Positions 25,467 to 33,743 of a stretch of 64,000 bases of DNA are shown here, one piece after another (positions within the stretch are counted from its first letter, which is position 1; each line of letters opens with the position of its first letter). The notes under the pieces are model-generated. The model was not told the origin of the DNA. It did not search any database and saw only the letters and a list, made by a program, of their open reading frames with translations. Position numbers and translations under genes: made by a program. The DNA comes from Vampirovibrio sp. (GTDB lineage: Bacteria > Cyanobacteriota > Vampirovibrionia > Vampirovibrionales > JAJTHC01): NCBI GenBank assembly GCA_024998755.1, contig JACEUU010000002.1:416045-480044 (forward strand), written 5' to 3'.

Positions 25467-27475
25467 TAGGCGATGGCTTCATCGTCATCGGGTACATCGT
25501 CTGAATCTACGACTGCTTCCACTTGTTTTGCTACTGTGGTTGGCTTCTTTTTAATGGCTGGCGTTGTGGTTCTTGTGGGCAGTGAATCGTCAGTATCATC
25601 TACTTCTTCCACTACTTTTAGTTTGGGTAGCACTAAGGGAAGACTAGGGGCTACCAGCATCCGTTTCGGGTCATCTAGTTCTTTCATGGAAAGCATGACG
25701 CCTACTTGGGCAGCGGTTTTCTTCATTTGTGCCGCCCAAATGGTGGTAATAGCTAGCGGTATTGAAAGTCCTGTAGAGAATAGAGCAATCCATAGACTGT
25801 TAGGGGTAATTGCATTCATAAAGCCTAAAGGGCTTTTTTGAATTTGGCTGGTTTCGCCTTTTTTAATTGCTTTGTAACCTAAGTAAGCAATCGCTCCGTA
25901 TTCAATCGCTTCCGCTCCTAGTTCGGTGGCTTCTTCTACTAACGATTTAACAATATCTGTGCCACCTTCAACGTCATCAGAATAGCGTTGCGTTTTTTCA
26001 TCCATTTTTTCAAACGCATAGAAGGCTCTCTTTTGCAGTTTTTCGGCTTGGGCTTGTTGTTCTGGCGAAACTTCAATATCTTCTAACGCTTTGTTTAGCC
26101 GGTATTCTTTAATACCTGCTCCTTTTTCATGGGCTTCGTATTCTTTTAAATCATTTTTCAAGTTAAAGAAGAATTTGGCTTCATCTTTCACGCTTTGGAA
26201 AAACGATTTTTTCTGAATAGGTGGTGCTTTTACGCCTTGTGTGTTCTTCTTTTCTTCATCGGTAAAGGTAATAAAATTTTCAGGATGTTTGAGCAGTTCT
26301 TGCTTTGCTTTAAACCGACCAATTTTTGCAGCTTCTTTTTGTAATTTAATAACATACGGTGCTATTACAAGGGGGAATAAAGCGGGAACAATAAAGGCGA
26401 GTCCTTTTTTAACTAGCCCTAAAGCCGGTTTGGCTTCATCTGAAGGAAGGGCTTTAAAATGCTGGGCAGCCCCAATAAGACCATTAACCCCTAACGCCAA
26501 CCCTGCCCCAATGGCTGAAGAACTTAGTAACGCTAGGTTAATAGCCATTTCAGCATTAGCTAAGTATTGTTGAGATTTCAATTCTACTTGTTTGATGATA
26601 CCCGTAATGCGGTTTTGATCCGCTTTGGCTTCTTCAACTTCGGCTTGCGAATAGGTAGCAGGATTCGTATTTTTAAGGGCTTCCGCTTCTTTTTCGTGGA
26701 ATTTTTGTTTCCATCGTTCATAAGTGGTATGTTTGTCTGAAAGTTCTTTGGTAGTTTTGACGGAATCTGTAAACAGCGTAATCGGGTTAAGTGATTTTTT
26801 CTTCTTTTTTTCATCGGTTGCTAATGATTTTGCCGCCATTTTTTCAGCTTCAGCCAATTGTTCGGGGGTATAATTCACGAAATTTTGTGGGTCATCTAAC
26901 ACTTCTTCTCTGGCTTGAAAACGGGCGACTCTAGACGCTTCTTTTTCTACGCCTCTAACAACAATAGCGTCTGCAATGGCAATGCCTATGCCCAGCAGCA
27001 CCCCTAACGCACCAGCTGCTAAGTAATTGACCGCCTTCCGACCGCCTTCTCCGGAAAGTTGTTCAGTGGCATTTTGTAGTAGCTCGGGATCATTTTTAAC
27101 AAATTTGAAATTAGTAACCCAGTCCTTCAGTTTGGTGGCTGAATCATTTGCAAATTTTTGCCATGGTTTGGTTGTTGAAGCTAAAAAAGCACCGCCAAAC
27201 ACAACGCCCATTGCTAACAAGCTTGCAATACCCACAGCAGGTTGAGTTATGGCTAATACGTCTTCTGATTTGTCAATGGAATACTGGTCCATCTTGTTGA
27301 TAGCTTCCACCATGACACGGCTATATTCTTTGGCTTCCGCTGTTTGTTGCTTGGTGGGTGGGTTTTGAGCCAATAACTTCTGTTGTTTTAAGGTTTTAAG
27401 CTTTTCCTGTTGATCCCAAGCAGGATAGTTTTTGGCGTTGCTAAGGACTTGCCCTAGACTATTAAAAAATTCCAT
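25466..27475 (-). CDS. Multi-TM protein with threefold internal repeat, unknown function
   Basis: 669 residues; family not recognised. Three similar modules each have a hydrophobic pair followed by a charged motif. They are EASRVARFQAREEVLDDP then NFVNYTPEQ (about 178-205); EAAKIGRFKAKQELLKHP then NFITFTDEE (about 390-416); and KTAAQVGVMLSMKELDDP then KRMLVAPSLP (about 590-616). Hydrophobic segments lie near 76-98, 150-172, 315-335, 357-380, 535-550 and 560-585. Long charged linkers separate them and the acidic tail ends DDDEAIA. It is bracketed by repeat modules R6 and R7 in opposite orientation, and a MITE provides its stop codon, so it may have been moved as cargo. Confidence 0.7.
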   Translation of the reverse strand: MEFFNSLGQVLSNAKNYPAWDQQEKLKTLKQQKLLAQNPPTKQQTAEAKEYSRVMVEAINKMDQYSIDKSEDVLAITQPAVGIASLLAMGVVFGGAFLASTTKPWQKFANDSATKLKDWVTNFKFVKNDPELLQNATEQLSGEGGRKAVNYLAAGALGVLLGIGIAIADAIVVRGVEKEASRVARFQAREEVLDDPQNFVNYTPEQLAEAEKMAAKSLATDEKKKKKSLNPITLFTDSVKTTKELSDKHTTYERWKQKFHEKEAEALKNTNPATYSQAEVEEAKADQNRITGIIKQVELKSQQYLANAEMAINLALLSSSAIGAGLALGVNGLIGAAQHFKALPSDEAKPALGLVKKGLAFIVPALFPLVIAPYVIKLQKEAAKIGRFKAKQELLKHPENFITFTDEEKKNTQGVKAPPIQKKSFFQSVKDEAKFFFNLKNDLKEYEAHEKGAGIKEYRLNKALEDIEVSPEQQAQAEKLQKRAFYAFEKMDEKTQRYSDDVEGGTDIVKSLVEEATELGAEAIEYGAIAYLGYKAIKKGETSQIQKSPLGFMNAITPNSLWIALFSTGLSIPLAITTIWAAQMKKTAAQVGVMLSMKELDDPKRMLVAPSLPLVLPKLKVVEEVDDTDDSLPTRTTTPAIKKKPTTVAKQVEAVVDSDDVPDDDEAIA

Positions 27476-27718
27476 GGGTGGTTGAATAATCCTAAAAAAA
27501 TGGACGAACTATTCGTATTAAACCCGAAAAACGGCTTTTTGTGCCAATGCCAATTTACACTGTAATACCGTTAAAATTTTGGCTTCCTAACCAAAAGCAG
27601 GAACGACCATCATGTTTGCTCTGCAGTCGTCGATGCGTTCCGTCCACCGAAGGGGCGAAAAGAGCATCCCCCCGTCATATGCCCGTAGTGGCATAGGGGG
27701 GTGTCTTTTCGGGGGTTT

Positions 27719-27793
27719 TTAGGGGCTTACCCCTGAATTTGTGGGGGGTGTCGGGGGGCTGCCAAACGGCAGTCCCCCGACAAACCAACCAGC
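27719..27793 (+). repeat. Partial structured repeat R7 (3' hairpin module)
   Basis: AGGGGCTTACCCCT hairpin, GTGGGGGGTG linker, GTCGGGGGGCTGCC/GGCAGTCCCCCGAC hairpin, then GACAAACCAACCAGC, the same order as the 3' part of R5. Just upstream (27667-27701) is a further hairpin, CCCCCCgTcATATGCC with GGCATAGGGGGG. A single MITE-like end, CCAATTTACACTG, lies at 27551. This accounts for most of the 354-bp gap 27476-27829; no gene seen in it. Confidence 0.75.
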
Positions 27794-27829
27794 AAAAGAC
27801 CAACTTAGAATCCGTCCGTTAAATAAGGT

Positions 27830-28477
27830 CTACGAAGTAATAACCGCATCGCCCGATTGTTTCAAGGCTTCCACCTTGCTTCGTAATAACGCAATGGTAT
27901 CCTCATCGCTTCTACCTTCTTCATAAGGAATCGGTTCACCAAAGGTTAGCACAATTTTTTTAAATAAGGTAGGGAAGCGTTTATTATAAGCCCAAGCTTG
28001 AAATCCGCCAGAAATAGCAAACGGAATAATATCAATTTTCGTTTTACGTTGCAAAAACCCTGCTCCCGCTTGGAATTGATCAATTTCACCCGTTTCACTC
28101 AATTTCCCCTCAGGAAAAATAGCGATGGGGACACCTTCATTCAAGCATTTTACTAACGATTTTAATGTGCTGAGTTCTTTGTTTTTAGCAATAGGTAAGG
28201 TATTACCAAATTCAACAATTTTGCCAACCAATGGGTAACTAAAAACCTCTTCAGCCACCATAAAAGTAAGGGCGTGTTTACGGGTAGCTGAAAGCAAGGT
28301 AGGAATATCTAACCAACCCGTATGCGTACCTGCTAAAATAAAAGGCTTGCCCCTGTAGGGCTTTAGGCGGTCTTTATCCACAATTTTAAGCCCAAAAAAC
28401 CACTTCATTAGGGTTTTAATACCCGGCATAATAATTCTTTCAATAATGACAGGCATGGCTTTTAGCATAAAATACAT
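27830..28477 (-). CDS. plsC: 1-acyl-sn-glycerol-3-phosphate acyltransferase family protein
   Basis: Acyltransferase of the PlsC family, adding an acyl chain to lysophosphatidic acid or a related lipid at the membrane. 215 residues. Catalytic HX4D motif is GTHTGWLDIPTLL (about 52-64). The second block is FPEGKLSETGEI with the conserved Glu-Gly, and IIPFAISGGF is the third. One N-terminal hydrophobic segment. Start ATG 28477; an ATG three codons on is equally possible. The acceptor substrate cannot be told from sequence. Confidence 0.88.
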   Translation of the reverse strand: MYFMLKAMPVIIERIIMPGIKTLMKWFFGLKIVDKDRLKPYRGKPFILAGTHTGWLDIPTLLSATRKHALTFMVAEEVFSYPLVGKIVEFGNTLPIAKNKELSTLKSLVKCLNEGVPIAIFPEGKLSETGEIDQFQAGAGFLQRKTKIDIIPFAISGGFQAWAYNKRFPTLFKKIVLTFGEPIPYEEGRSDEDTIALLRSKVEALKQSGDAVITS

Positions 28478-28555
28478 CCTTTTAAAAAAACGAAAACAAC
28501 AACAGGGCGTTTGAACCAGTGGGATTGCGTGGTTTCATTATACACTATCGACCCG

Positions 28556-29356
28556 TTATTCGGTTTTATTGAACAACGGAAATAACTGTTCGGCTATCGC
28601 AAATTCTTCAGCTGTATCAATATCCACACTATTAAGCCAAGGCATTTCAAAGGGCAAGACGGTTTCAAGGTGTTCCCATAATTTGAACGGATCTTCTTTT
28701 AACAAGGCAACAATAGGCACAATATAAATTGCCCCATTTGGGCGAACCATTTTGGCGGGCAACTTTACATCTAACGGATAAAGGCGGTGTATGGTTTGAG
28801 CCGTAGGTTCAGAAACACCCAACAACCAAGATGGCGGTTTTTCTAGGGCAGTTACGCTCATTAACCCAGTTGTGTTAGGGTTTAGTTGAAATTGTTGTAA
28901 CTGGTGTTGGTATTGTGCAATGGCTTGAGCTACTTGTTCTGCCTGCCGATAGGGCGAAGTGGCTTGCAATAACACGATATGCGAAGCCCATTGGTTTGAA
29001 GGGATACTTTGACTAACTTGAAGTTGACGCAAAAATTGCTGAACGGTATCCCAAGCCCCTGCGGTGGCATGGCTGACTGTTTCAGGTCGAACAAAAGGAG
29101 GCACATTTATGAGGGGTTTTTCTTGGTTAAAGCCTGCAACGTAATTCAGTACGTTGGTATCGTTAGTATAAAGCCAATTAAGTTGCGTGGCGTTTAGTGT
29201 TTTTAATGACCCCATGCAAGCTAACGTATAATGAACCAACGGAAAGCCAGAAAGGGGCTTTAAAGCTTTATTGGGCAAGCGGGTTGAACCTGCCCTAACG
29301 GGTAGCAGGCTCCAGAAAGAAGCAGTTGAAAGCGGAGGGGAAGGTGGTTTAGGCAT
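28556..29356 (-). CDS. Acylneuraminate cytidylyltransferase family protein (CMP-sugar synthetase)
   Basis: Transfers CMP to a nonulosonic or similar sugar acid. 266 residues. N-terminal LLPVRAGSTRLPNKALKPLSG is the nucleotide-binding loop of the NeuA/PseF/LegF/KdsB group. HIVLLQATSPYRQAEQV and VRPNGAIYIVP follow, ending with the NSVDIDTAEEFAIAE metal-binding region. LQATSPYR resembles NeuA/PseF more than KdsB, so a flagellin-modifying or surface sugar is plausible in a flagellated cell, but no other sugar gene is adjacent. Confidence 0.88.
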   Translation of the reverse strand: MPKPPSPPLSTASFWSLLPVRAGSTRLPNKALKPLSGFPLVHYTLACMGSLKTLNATQLNWLYTNDTNVLNYVAGFNQEKPLINVPPFVRPETVSHATAGAWDTVQQFLRQLQVSQSIPSNQWASHIVLLQATSPYRQAEQVAQAIAQYQHQLQQFQLNPNTTGLMSVTALEKPPSWLLGVSEPTAQTIHRLYPLDVKLPAKMVRPNGAIYIVPIVALLKEDPFKLWEHLETVLPFEMPWLNSVDIDTAEEFAIAEQLFPLFNKTE

Positions 29357-29478
29357 ACCCTTATTTTACCATATTGGCATAAATTTTAAGAAGATTTAGC
29401 AATTTTAATCCTCTATTTGTTTTTATTAAGTTAAGAATTTTACTTTGTTCCTGTATTCGTTAGAGGTTCTATTATTTT

Positions 29479-30486
29479 ATGATGATGTCTATTGTTAATT
29501 CACAATCTTTTCAATTTTTACAAGCCAAAGGCAATAGTTGGGATGCTGGTAAACTTAAAAAAACCGTAACTGAACGCTTTGAACAATTAGATAAAAACCA
29601 GGATGGTCAAATTTCTCGGAAGGAAGCAACGGCTTCAGCTGGCTTGTTTGGGAAAAACAACTTTGTCATTGAGAATCAATCTTCAAACGCAACGGATGCC
29701 TGGGCAGCTGTTGCGGGCAAAAACCAAAGTATGTCTTTAAGAGAATTTACCGCCTTAGGTTTGTATATTGATGGAACAAAGTCAGCTTCTAATAAGAACA
29801 ACGAAATGGATGGCATAATTACCGCCAGAGAATCGGCTGATGTGATGAACGAATTAAGCAAAACAAAGAATAATCCTTACGTTGCTCCTAAACTGTACAA
29901 TACGATTGACCTCAACGCCCAGAACTTTGGATTGGATAAATTTATAGCTAGAGAATCAGAACAGGTTGATTCTGTTAATGGGGAAGAAACACTTTCTAAA
30001 ACAGATAACATTGAAACGCAAAAGTTACTTAAAGAAACCAATACAGTACTCAAGAAAAGCGATGAGTTAAAAACTAATCCTGATAAAAAGAAAAGTAACA
30101 AAGGGTTTGATTGGGGTAGTTTGCTCAGTTCCCTCATTCCAAGCGTTCTTCCTATGATAATGGGTTTATTCCAAGGGAAGCCTAGCCAACCACAGCAACC
30201 ACCAGTTATGAATAATCCGCATGCAGGTTTACCTCAACAACCAACATCACCCCTAATGAACAATCCGTATGCAGGCTTGCCTCAACACCCAACATCACCC
30301 CTAATGAATAATCCGTATGCAGGTTTGCCTCAACACCCAACATCACCCATGATGAATAATCCGTATGCAGGTTTACCTCAACAACCTGCATCACCCCTAA
30401 TGAACAATCCGTATGCAGGAGGTTTACCTCAACAACAACAAATGGCAATGACACCACCACCAAGTTTCGTTAGAGGCGGATTTTAA
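29479..30486 (+). CDS. EF-hand protein with C-terminal Pro/Asn repeat
   Basis: 335 residues. A canonical EF-hand loop DKNQDGQISRKE is at about 38-49 and a poorer one (NKNNEMDGIITARE) near 113, suggesting Ca2+ binding. A Lys-rich linker leads to a hydrophobic segment near 215-230 (LLSSLIPSVLPMIMGLF). Then come four and a half copies of the 16-residue unit MNNPYAGLPQHPTSPL. No classical signal peptide. The gene starts with three ATG codons. Function unknown; repeats of this type suggest an extended, perhaps surface, tail. Confidence 0.7.
   Translation: MMMSIVNSQSFQFLQAKGNSWDAGKLKKTVTERFEQLDKNQDGQISRKEATASAGLFGKNNFVIENQSSNATDAWAAVAGKNQSMSLREFTALGLYIDGTKSASNKNNEMDGIITARESADVMNELSKTKNNPYVAPKLYNTIDLNAQNFGLDKFIARESEQVDSVNGEETLSKTDNIETQKLLKETNTVLKKSDELKTNPDKKKSNKGFDWGSLLSSLIPSVLPMIMGLFQGKPSQPQQPPVMNNPHAGLPQQPTSPLMNNPYAGLPQHPTSPLMNNPYAGLPQHPTSPMMNNPYAGLPQQPASPLMNNPYAGGLPQQQQMAMTPPPSFVRGGF
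30208..30441 (+). repeat. 48-bp tandem repeat inside the EF-hand gene
   Basis: Units start at 30208, 30256, 30304, 30352 and a partial one at 30400; each encodes 16 residues beginning MNNP. Copies differ by a few bases (PHAG/PYAG, PQQPT/PQHPT/PQQPA). The whole-codon period means copy-number change keeps the frame. Confidence 0.9.
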
Positions 30487-30509
30487 ACCACCTGTTGAAT
30501 ACAAGCAAT

Positions 30510-30557
30510 AAAAAAACCGTGATTTCCATTTAATTAATGGAAACCACGGTTTTTTTT
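30510..30557. terminator. Bidirectional terminator between EF-hand gene and rpsT
   Basis: AAAAAACCGTGATTTCCAT pairs with ATGGAAACCACGGTTTTTT (one bulged position) around a TTAATTA loop, with A and T runs on both sides. Serves the two convergent genes. Confidence 0.9.
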
Positions 30558-30575
30558 ATTAAGTTTTTTTAGGTG

Positions 30576-30845
30576 TTATGCTTGGCTTTTAGTTACCAAA
30601 GAAACAAGACGGCTCATATCTCTAGCACCCTTGTTTTTCTTGTATAAATCTTTGCAAACCGCACGGTCAATTAAACTTTGAGCCGCTTTTAACGCAACGG
30701 TTAATTCAGTTTCAGTAGCTTTCGCAACAACCAACGCCTGAACTTTCTTTACCGCTGTTCTAACAGAAGATTTATAAGCCGTATTACGTTCGTTGTTACG
30801 AATGGATGTTAGAATCCGTTTTTTAGAGCCTTTACTGTTTGCCAT
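30576..30845 (-). CDS. rpsT: 30S ribosomal protein S20
   Basis: 89 residues, very basic, all helical. MANSKGSKKRILTSIRNNER is the standard S20 N-terminus, with AVKKVQALV and the C-terminal IDRAVCKDLYKKNKGARDMS segment that contacts 16S rRNA. Monocistronic as usual. An AAGGAA ribosome site lies a few bases upstream of the ATG. Confidence 0.96.
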   Translation of the reverse strand: MANSKGSKKRILTSIRNNERNTAYKSSVRTAVKKVQALVVAKATETELTVALKAAQSLIDRAVCKDLYKKNKGARDMSRLVSLVTKSQA

Positions 30846-31122
30846 AATGGTTGAATGATTCCTTTAATTAAATTGATACTGAAGTAGATTATTGCTTTTA
30901 CATTCGTTAGCAGAGGAGTCCGCATTTTCCGTGTTTGGGGAAAACTATGGCAACTAACTTAGCAACACCCTAAAATAGGTAATATTATACAGAGACACTG
31001 TAACTTATAACCTAACATAACCAGTTTTACGTTGCAATGGGTTTGTTTGCATTACCTTTAGTAAGGATGAATGCCAACACACCGTATTGATAATGTTTAA
31101 AAAATTATCGTCTTTTTTCTAT

Positions 31123-31330
31123 GTAGGGGTGGATTGCATCCGCCTGTTTCTGTCAATCTTGAAGCGGTACGACACGCAGGTCGTCCCCTACACACTGGCT
31201 CAATAAGGCGGAAATACTATAACATCTTGCTTCGGAAGACCACAAGGGTCTCCCCTACATAGAAAAACTATCTAAAGAATATCGTAGGAGCGGTACCTCC
31301 GTGTACGCCTGCCTGAGATGTAAAGAACAT
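31123..31330. repeat. Cluster of GTAGGGG-type dispersed inverted repeats
   Basis: Segments such as GGGTGGATTGCATCCGCC (31127), GACACGCAGGTCGTCCCC (31170) and GGAGACC-like CACAAGGGTCTCCCC (31240) are small inverted repeats flanked by GTAGGGG/CCCCTAC. Related units occur at 25350, 43116 and 43441. No gene is seen from 30846 to 31653. Confidence 0.55.
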
Positions 31331-31343
31331 CACACTACGACTA

Positions 31344-31526
31344 ATACCATTTAAAAGATTAAATAGCGTAACATCTTGGAGCGGGAGGGTTTGAAACCCT
31401 CCCCTACGAAACGCTCTTAAACCCCGTCATGTTGAGCGAATGCGAAACATCTCCTGTGTTTGTCTAAGGGGATTTTTCGCTTCACTCAGAATGACAAAAC
31501 ACGCTATATAATCTTGGAATTGGTAT
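31344..31526. repeat. MITE-like element D with IS630-type ends
   Basis: Left end ATACCATTTAAAAGATTAAATAGCGT, given here as ATACCATTT...TAGCGT, and right end ACGCTATATAATCTTGG then AATTGGTAT. The right end matches the IS630 terminal repeat except for a few bases. The interior holds a second inverted unit (31426-31495, GTCATGTTGAGCGAA...CAGAATGAC) that recurs at 54787-54856. Confidence 0.75.
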
Positions 31527-31596
31527 AACCAGTGATAATCTCAACAAAAAAGGGTAGAATGCACCTTCCGTAGTTTTATTAGGAAGCGTAAAACCA

Positions 31597-31640
31597 AAAA
31601 CAGTCCACCAAAGGTAAAACCTTGGTGGACTGTTTAAATT
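31597..31640 (-). terminator. Terminator of the 31654-32484 gene
   Basis: AAACAGTCCACCAAGGTT / ACCTTTGGTGGACTGTTT on the minus strand, followed by a T-rich run. 14 nt beyond the gene's stop. Confidence 0.85.
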
Positions 31641-31653
31641 TAAGTTGAACAGT

Positions 31654-32484
31654 TTATTTTTTTGTAAGGAAGAAAACGCCTGCTAATGCTGCGACTATAC
31701 CTATTGGTAACCAGTTGGTACCGCCTTTGGTTTCTGATGTGTCGTCATCGGGATTGTAACCTGCTGGTCTATCATTATTATCATCGTTTGGAGTTTCAGT
31801 CCTTGAGGTTGTAGTGCTCGGAGTTTGGGTGGTTGCAGTTGTAGTACTTGAAGTTGTAGTACTTGAAGTGTTTTCTTCTTTAGAACGTAATCGGTTTAAT
31901 GTATTGGTTAAATCATCGCCAGCATCATTAATTTTCATAAAAGCATCTTGATTCCATTTTTTGATTTTTTCCGTAGCGTAGTAATTACCCAAATGCTGTA
32001 ATCCTTTTTTTCGATTAGCTGCTTTGGTCTGTTCGTCCACTGGCTTTCCGTCCACTGTTGTTTTGTCTAAAAATTTCAAATTGTTATCAACTCTTTCAAT
32101 GTCTTCTCGCGTAACGCCGTCAAACCTGTTTTTATAACCTGTTTCGTTTGTTATAGCTAGAACTATGTTTCGTTGCTGGATAGCAAAACGGTCAAAAGCA
32201 AATTGGACATCAGAAATATCTTCTTTCTTTACCTTTAATTCCTCTAATTTAGCATTAAGAGCCTTCCTGTCATCTTTCAATAAATCGGCAACTTCTTTTA
32301 CAGTCAAAATATTGTCTGAACCAGCGAATGATGTAAACTTATCATGAAGTAGAGTTGCTAACTTTCTATCTTGTAGTCCGGTACCGTCCGTTTCATTATA
32401 CTTCTTAGGTGTCGTATATTTTCCAGTGCTAGGGTTCGTTGTTTCAAAGCTAGGGGTGTAAGTTCTATTAATAGAAGTCATCAT
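31654..32484 (-). CDS. Tail-anchored protein of unknown function
   Basis: 276 residues starting with two ATG codons. A Thr/Ser-rich N-terminus (MMTSINRTYTPSFETTNPS) precedes a charged helical domain (about 35-190) with two EF-hand-like segments (SDNILTVKEVADLL and FDGVTREDIERVD) that lack a full set of ligands. Then comes a Thr/Ser-rich linker and one C-terminal membrane segment (LPIGIVAALAGVFFLTKK). The next gene upstream (33743-34141) has the same plan and the same upstream 21-bp sequence. Function unknown. Confidence 0.65.
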   Translation of the reverse strand: MMTSINRTYTPSFETTNPSTGKYTTPKKYNETDGTGLQDRKLATLLHDKFTSFAGSDNILTVKEVADLLKDDRKALNAKLEELKVKKEDISDVQFAFDRFAIQQRNIVLAITNETGYKNRFDGVTREDIERVDNNLKFLDKTTVDGKPVDEQTKAANRKKGLQHLGNYYATEKIKKWNQDAFMKINDAGDDLTNTLNRLRSKEENTSSTTTSSTTTATTQTPSTTTSRTETPNDDNNDRPAGYNPDDDTSETKGGTNWLPIGIVAALAGVFFLTKK

Positions 32485-32560
32485 GGTAAAAATCTCTTTT
32501 CTATGGGGTGTTAATATCTCTCTAAAATAAATAACTCAAAAGTATTGGGTAAAAAGTTTA

Positions 32561-32581
32561 TAGTCTGTAGCAGAAAGGTTT
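32561..32581 (-). promoter_or_regulatory. Leader sequence shared with 34184-34204
   Basis: The 20-bp sequence TAGTCTGTAGCAGAAAGGTT is found 77 bp upstream of this gene and 43 bp upstream of the 34141 gene, in the same orientation. It probably holds a common promoter or operator. Confidence 0.5.
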
Positions 32582-32584
32582 AAT

Positions 32585-33743
32585 GAAGTTACGGAATAAG
32601 GGTGTGCAGGTGGGAGTAGTGAGTGTTTTTTAATAAAATTCAACCAAAAATGCTCAAAAAACAGAACAATACCCCTTGTTTCCACTCTTTTCGGATCATA
32701 ATTACCTAAAAACCATACAAGAATCCACTAAAACCTACCCCCCTCCTCACCAAAAAACCATACCGACGACAATTATACCCAAATGCCAAGCCCAAAATCT
32801 CCGCAGAAACACGCACTAACCCACGACAAGACACACGAACCTTCTTAAACACCGTCTTCCAACCCGCAAACACATGCTCCACTCTTGCCCGAACCTTAGA
32901 AACCAACCCATTAAACCGCTTCTGCGAAGCCGTCAACTCAGGCGTTGGTTCATGCTGCTTACCCCGAACCCGACGCTTAATAATCCTCGGCTGTATCCCC
33001 AATGCCTTTAAATCCTTCTCCTTGCCCACATAACCACTATCCGCACCAACAGTCTGCTCATCGCCCACCAATACAGGGATTAAACTCTGACTGTCATGCA
33101 CATTGGCCCCAGTAACAACCACCTTACGAATCAACTTGCTTTTAGCATCCACATTAACCGTGGCACTGTAACCAAACCCCTTGTAGCCATAAGTGGCATC
33201 AGGGTCGCTCTGGTCTTCAGGTTTTTTTCTCTGTTTGCTATTGGCTTTAATAAAGGTGGCATCTACCAAGTTGCCTTCTTTGAGAATGAGGTTTTTCTCT
33301 TGAAAGAAGGTGTCTAAGGCTAAGAAAAGGGCTTCTTGGGCTGGGGTGTTTTGCAGTTCGTGTTGGAAGTTTTCGAGTGTCGTGGCTTCAGGGATGGGGG
33401 ATTCTAAGGAGAAGCCGAGAAACTTTCGGAAGGAGAGTCTGTCGTGGCATTGAAATTCGGTTTGTTCATAGGAGAGATTGAACCATATTTTGAGGAGGTT
33501 CATTTTGAGCAGTAGTAGGCGTTTGTAGGGGGGTCTGCCGTTGGGTTTGTGGTGGATGTGTGTTTTGAGGATAGTTTCAAATAGTTGCCATGGTAGGGTT
33601 TGGTTCATTTCCTCTAGGAATTTGTGAGTGGGGGTGGCTTGTTGAATTTGGATGTCGGCAAAGGTAGTCATGGGGGTGGGGTATCCTATGAGAGGTGGAA
33701 TAATGTCCCTTCTATTTTACCTTGCCCTTTTTTCCGTAACTTC
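32585..33743 (-). mobile_element. IS5-family insertion sequence, intact
   Basis: Inverted ends GAAGTTACGGAATAAGG (32585) and the complement of TTTTTTCCGTAACTTC (to 33743). Flanked by TAAT on both sides (32581-32584 and 33744-33747), a probable 4-bp target duplication. It sits exactly at the stop codon of the upstream unknown gene. Confidence 0.92.
32706..33671 (-). CDS. IS5-family transposase
   Basis: Full-length, 321 residues. N-terminal domain with KPNGRPPYKRLLLLKMNLL and the LSYEQTEFQCHDRLSFRKFLG block (DUF772-like). DDE catalytic domain: NLVDATFIKANSKQRK (Asp), GADSGYVGKEKDL (Asp) and RVEHVFAGWKT (Glu). The catalytic residues are intact. This is the reference for the truncated copy at 17809. 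Confidence 0.95.
   Translation of the reverse strand: MTTFADIQIQQATPTHKFLEEMNQTLPWQLFETILKTHIHHKPNGRPPYKRLLLLKMNLLKIWFNLSYEQTEFQCHDRLSFRKFLGFSLESPIPEATTLENFQHELQNTPAQEALFLALDTFFQEKNLILKEGNLVDATFIKANSKQRKKPEDQSDPDATYGYKGFGYSATVNVDAKSKLIRKVVVTGANVHDSQSLIPVLVGDEQTVGADSGYVGKEKDLKALGIQPRIIKRRVRGKQHEPTPELTASQKRFNGLVSKVRARVEHVFAGWKTVFKKVRVSCRGLVRVSAEILGLAFGYNCRRYGFLVRRGVGFSGFLYGF

Noticed and set aside
30208-30441. Regular 48-bp repeats, possible CRISPR array
   Set aside because: No variable spacers; the units are contiguous, in frame and encode a Pro/Asn-rich protein repeat.
30846-31122. Possible small RNA gene upstream of rpsT
   Set aside because: No hairpin-terminator or promoter pair could be found; only the rpsT leader is expected here.
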